Positions 60,401 to 64,000 of a stretch of DNA of 64,000 nucleotides are shown here, one piece after another. The stretch lies in NCBI GenBank assembly GCA_025403435.1, contig CM046333.1:33935521-33999520 (forward strand), in the 5' to 3' direction. The notes beneath the pieces were generated by a model. The model was not told the origin of the DNA and made no database searches. It saw only the letters and a program-made list of their open reading frames with translations. Every line of letters begins with the position of its first letter. Position 1 is the first letter of the stretch. Source of the stretch: Artocarpus heterophyllus. Its lineage: Eukaryota; Streptophyta; Magnoliopsida; Rosales; Moraceae. A program made the position numbers and the translations under genes.

Positions 60401-61333
60401 AATTATGGTTGACCAAGCAGTTTGACATGAAGGACTTGGGTGAGGTTAACTTTGTTCTCAGTATCCAGATCTTTCGGGATAGGAAGAACAAAATGATAGC
60501 TTTGTCCCAGGTCGGCTACATGGATAAAATTCTTAGAAGGTTTGCAATGCAGGATTCCAAGAAAGATGGGCAACCACTAGGTGTGGAATTACTCTTTCTA
60601 AGAAAGACTCTCCAAAGTCTTATGAAGAAAGAGAATACATGAAGAAGGTGTCTTATGCTTAAGCAATGGGTAGTCTCATGTATGCCATACTTTGCACACG
60701 ACCAGATATTAGTTATGCGGTCAGGATTGTAAGTCGATTTCAGTGGATCCAGGACCGAACCATTGGGTTGCGGTAAAGCATATTTTCAAGTACTTAAGAA
60801 GGACTCGAGGGTATATGCTTGTATATTCGGGTGAGGACTTGACCCCTCTAGAATATACTGACTCAAATTTTCAATCCTGCTTGGATTCTAGGAAATCGAC
60901 TGCGGGTTTTGTGTTTACTCTGGGCGGTGGTGCCATTAGTTGGAGAAATGCTAAACAAGATTGCACTTCGGATTCAACGATGGAGGCCAAGTATGTGGCA
61001 GTTAGTGATGCTTCAAAAGAAGCAGTGTGGCTCTGTAAGTTCCTTGGAGATCTTGAGGTAGTTCCTGGTATGGATAAGATGGTATCACTGTACTGTAATA
61101 ACAGTGCGGCGGTAGCTAATGCTAAGGAACCAAGATTTTACAAGAAGAGTAAACATATTGATCGAAAGTATCATGTGATAAAGGACTTCATTGAGGGCGG
61201 GCATGTCACGATGTGCAAGATCGCGTCAGAGGACAATTTAGCTGATCCATTTATAAAGACACTTATTGGGAGAGTCTTCGAGAGACATGTGGAAGCTATG
61301 GGGATGTGGGATTTGTCGTATTTACTCGCTTAG
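57483..61333 (+). pseudogene. Copia E gag-pol, several disabling mutations
   Basis: The gag ATG is at 57483 (MSKNTLSLILDKNLLTG). A 1 bp loss near 57695 shifts the frame, and gag goes on at 57704-58396. The knuckle near 58228 reads CFFYGKVGYIKKHC, with two zinc ligands replaced by tyrosine. Protease IDSGASNH is intact, but a TAG at 58394-58396 replaces a glutamine codon. GAG-pre-integrase is 58409-58930. Integrase (58966-59800) keeps [10 protein letters not shown] and LRSDRGGEY; it has a 1 bp loss near 58974 and a 2 bp loss near 59240. RT (59830-60650) lacks about 110 bp near 60008 but keeps LLYVDDILL (about 60340), with a 1 bp loss near 60392. RNase H is open at 60743-61333. Compared with the other copies this one is least decayed, yet it cannot make a full polyprotein. 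Confidence 0.93.
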
Positions 61334-61347
61334 TGCAAGTGGGAGAT
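61334..61347 (+). other. Polypurine tract of copia E
   Basis: gcaagtgggagat lies between the RNase H stop and the LTR start TGTTAGACATG. The same sequence is found, in reverse, beside the LTRs of copia B and C. Confidence 0.85.
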
Positions 61348-63316
61348 TGTTAGACATGTATGCCCTAAGGAGTAAAAATATAATAAGTTTTTGGAGACAT
61401 TTTTATCAATAAAGAATTTAGTCATTATTTATATACCAAATCTTGTTCTCTTTACGTTCATATTTGTTGAATGTATGTTAAGCAAATAATAGTCTAAGAC
61501 TGTCGGCCTAAACCTTAAGAATTAAGCATATGATGGACAGATTATGCAGAAGACACAATTCTTAAGGTGACGGTCTGAATCATAAGATCCACAATCGAGG
61601 GAATAAATTTGGGCACTTTATTCATGTAAAGATTGTTATGTTGTCTATATCCCTTTTGGGAGATAGTTTGTCTTGACTATCGGAGGTGGACTCCATTAAT
61701 AAAAACATTGGCACATTGTTATAGGTGACGATGTGTTGGATCGGGACATAAAGTGGATTGATTTGGATTAATAATTCTGTCTTGGCAAATCGATTCACTT
61801 TAGACAATCATTTGTATTGTATCTTAATCTTGAGATGGATAGTGGGCCTGTTGTCTTGACTTGTGTCTTTTGATGTACCAAAGGGTGACACCCACATCTT
61901 AATAGTGGTATGCATGCCGGTACGTTGGAGGCAGGACTCTTGACAGTGTAGACTTGTTATTCATAGATATGGAATCCATGGCTCCTCTTTAAGAGTAATG
62001 ATATCCTCTTATATGCGTTATCCTGTAATTAGAAAACTAGAGCGCTCAACTATTTGGATACATAGGTGTAATTAATTAGTATACTGTCTTTGGATGGTAA
62101 GTTTTCCGATGGTGAGATAATGGAATGTAAGATAAAAGTAATCGGGAAGGTAAGACATAACTTGTCCTTAAGCCGATTATGGATTATCATATGGGGATAC
62201 GATACACTATGATATGTCATGGAGACTTGGCTATACAAGCTTCATAATTCTATGTAGTTCGAGAGTGTAGCTCTAATCTTTTAGTGGAGTAGCGTTAGAG
62301 TTGATAATTATGAAATGTATATCTAGGATATTGGGTTTCATAATTATCAAGAGCTTGAACTATATAGGTCCATTTGGTCCCCTTTGCTAGCTCACAAAAT
62401 CTTGTAACGATATGGCGTGCTTTTTCAATAATTGATAACTTATGTCGGATTTATCAGATTGGTTAAAATTTAGAAGAATAAGATAATTCATGTCTATTTA
62501 TCAGTTGAATTAATTTTGTGATAAAATTGATTCAAGATAAACTTGTTGAATTATTAGGATCGGATAATTCTTGTCTATTTATTAATTGATTTAATTTTAG
62601 ATAAATTAGATCAATATAAACTTGTAAAATTATTGGAAAATCATTTATTTTCTTAGAGATTATCTAGATAAAGTTGTTTTGATCAGATAACTTCTTTATT
62701 AGGTTATTTGAATTAAAACTGAGACTTTATCCTATAGAATCTCGGGTCGAAAATAAAAGATTCGCAAAGATATTTATTCGACAGTTCAGCCTGCCAATGA
62801 GCGAAGGATAAGATCACACGTTTTTTACGCGGATCTTATCAGATATTGATCCGAATTTGATTCTGTTTCAAATTTTGAGACCTAATCTGATAAGGACTGA
62901 CCCTGGGACCGTCCTCTATAAATAGAGGGTAAGTCACATGAGTTATTGAGATCAATTGAGAGATTAAGAGTGATACTCTGCTTGTGAGAATCTGAAAACT
63001 TCCTGAGAGCTTTTGTTCACAAATCACGAACACTTGCTTTGGGTTCTCTCAATTGGTTGGACGGAGAGTCACCTTGTGGAAGAGCTGTACATTTGAGCCC
63101 ACACTCACTCCGGTCGTGGATAGAGAATAGTAAAGAATATCAGTTGGTTGAGGTTCTTTTAAAACGTTATTTTTCTACACGTTTTGTAAGGGTTCTTCGG
63201 TGATCAAAGGTTAGTAAGATCTAGTTAATTTATACATATAGCAAGTCAAACTTGTGTTTTAAAAAATACTCTGATGTAAAATTTTTAAAATTTTGCTGCG
63301 CACTGTTTTTCCAACA
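61348..63316 (+). repeat. 3' LTR of copia E
   Basis: 1969 bp from TGTTAGACATGTATGCCC to TTTTTCCAACA. It includes a TATA box at 62917-62924 and a reduced GC module near 62780-62800. It is the reference for the LTRs of A-D (reversed) and for the solo LTR at 11782. Confidence 0.95.
62917..62924 (+). promoter_or_regulatory. TATA box of copia E 3' LTR
   Basis: tataaata after gaccgtcctc, in the same context as in the 5' LTR. In a 3' LTR it could drive outward transcription into the right flank. Confidence 0.55.
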
Positions 63317-64000
63317 CAAACTAGGTAAAAAAAAAGTGTGAAAAATTTATTGAGGGAGTCAAAAACATAAAGAGCCATTACGCCGCCGCCACCCACCCCT
63401 CTTGGGGCCCAATGTCCCACTGCCCCTTCCTAAAAGTAAATAAATAAATAAATAACAATTAAAAAGCACATCCGAGACCACCCAAAAACCAGGGATAAAA
63501 CTATATTAGGTTGAGAGGGACGCCCAATGGCTCTTTCTAATCTTGCCTTCTAAAATATATTTTCATTATTCTTCAACTACTTGTCTTTCTGGAATTTTAT
63601 AAATTATATTATGGAGGTAGGATTTTAGAAATATTCTAATTATAAATCAAGTTTTTAATTTGAAATATGCTTATGTTTTAAACTTAAAACCCTTAAATAA
63701 ATCAAAAATTATCTATAGTATTATGAAAAGTTATGTTTTTAAGGCTCCAAGTTTTAAAAAAGAATTAAATTCTAAGAAAATTGCAACAAATAAGTCAAAA
63801 TAATTTAACAATAAAAATTATTAGACCAAAGTTTTGATAACTTTAATGAATAGGCCAAATTGTTATAAATTCATATAAACTATTAAGCAAAATTTCAAAA
63901 ATTTCTCACCTTCATGTCTCCCAAAAAACTTTAACACACACTCTCTCTCCTTTATCCTCTCTCTCTCTTCCTCTTCTCTCTTTCATCGTGCTCCTCCGTC
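63317..64000. other. Unassigned right flank ending in a CT-rich tract
   Basis: There is no open frame of note. A C-rich patch (63380-63430), a short taaa repeat (63438-63453) and AT-rich sequence lead to a CT-rich tract (63930-64000) with ctctctctc runs. Such a tract is common in 5' untranslated regions of plant genes, so a + strand gene may begin just beyond the window. No coding is visible here. Confidence 0.45.

Larger units (their letters stand above)
55585..63316 (+). mobile_element. Copia E, nearly complete, 5' LTR truncated
   Basis: The + strand member of the long-LTR copia family: partial 5' LTR (55585-56526), primer site, leader, gag-pol (57483-61333), purine tract, full 3' LTR (61348-63316). 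The first half of the 5' LTR is replaced by the Tat-like fragment. The 5' and 3' LTR portions agree closely around the TATA box (56100-56200 against 62880-62980). Right flank begins caaac; the left target duplication is lost. Confidence 0.92.

Overview
This window looks like nuclear DNA of a flowering plant. It is AT-rich and built almost entirely of plant-type transposable elements. These are a Tekay/Del-like chromovirus, one long-LTR Ty1/copia family in several copies, a CACTA (En/Spm) transposon with TNP2, Transposase_24 and Ulp1-like parts, a Tat-like Ty3/gypsy fragment, and small MITE-like elements. No intact host gene, rRNA, tRNA or CRISPR array was found. Species cannot be given from sequence alone.

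Layout. Bases 1-8263 are the right-hand part of a Ty3/gypsy chromovirus on the + strand: an acidic leader ORF, a damaged gag-pol, and a 2.7 kb 3' LTR. It sits inside copia element A (minus strand), which resumes exactly at 8264. A CACTA element (about 9538-19906, + strand) interrupts the gag of copia A. A 2 kb copia solo LTR (11782-13781, target duplication TTATT) in turn interrupts the CACTA transposase. Copia A continues with gag N-terminus, leader and 5' LTR to 23711.

Bases 23712-33376 are the only stretch that is not mainly retrotransposon. It holds a decayed gypsy LTR, an AP2/ERF-domain pseudogene, a GC-rich cargo between Mutator-like inverted ends, at least four MITE-like elements, a foldback, and AT-rich filler.

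Bases 33377-54109 hold three minus-strand copia copies, B, C and D. C is inserted in the gag of B. C and D share one LTR (48102-50125), which is best explained by LTR-LTR recombination that deleted the missing 5' part of B. A solo LTR of an unrelated family (43804-45321, duplication TCTTT) lies in C. Bases 54110-55584 are a truncated Tat-like gypsy gag plus LTR, abutting a partial LTR of copia E. Copia E (+ strand, 55585-63316) is the most complete copy but has frameshifts, a nonsense codon and an RT deletion. Bases 63317-64000 are unassigned flank ending in a CT-rich tract.

How the parts relate. Each retroelement keeps recognisable domains: GAG, PR, INT, RT, RH for copia and GAG, PR, RT, RH, INT, chromodomain for gypsy. 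All coding regions carry stops, frameshifts or lost catalytic residues, so nothing here looks autonomous. The interest is architectural: nested insertion order, recombination scars, a CACTA with an unusual internal repeat block and a dead protease domain, and the acidic leader ORF of the chromovirus.
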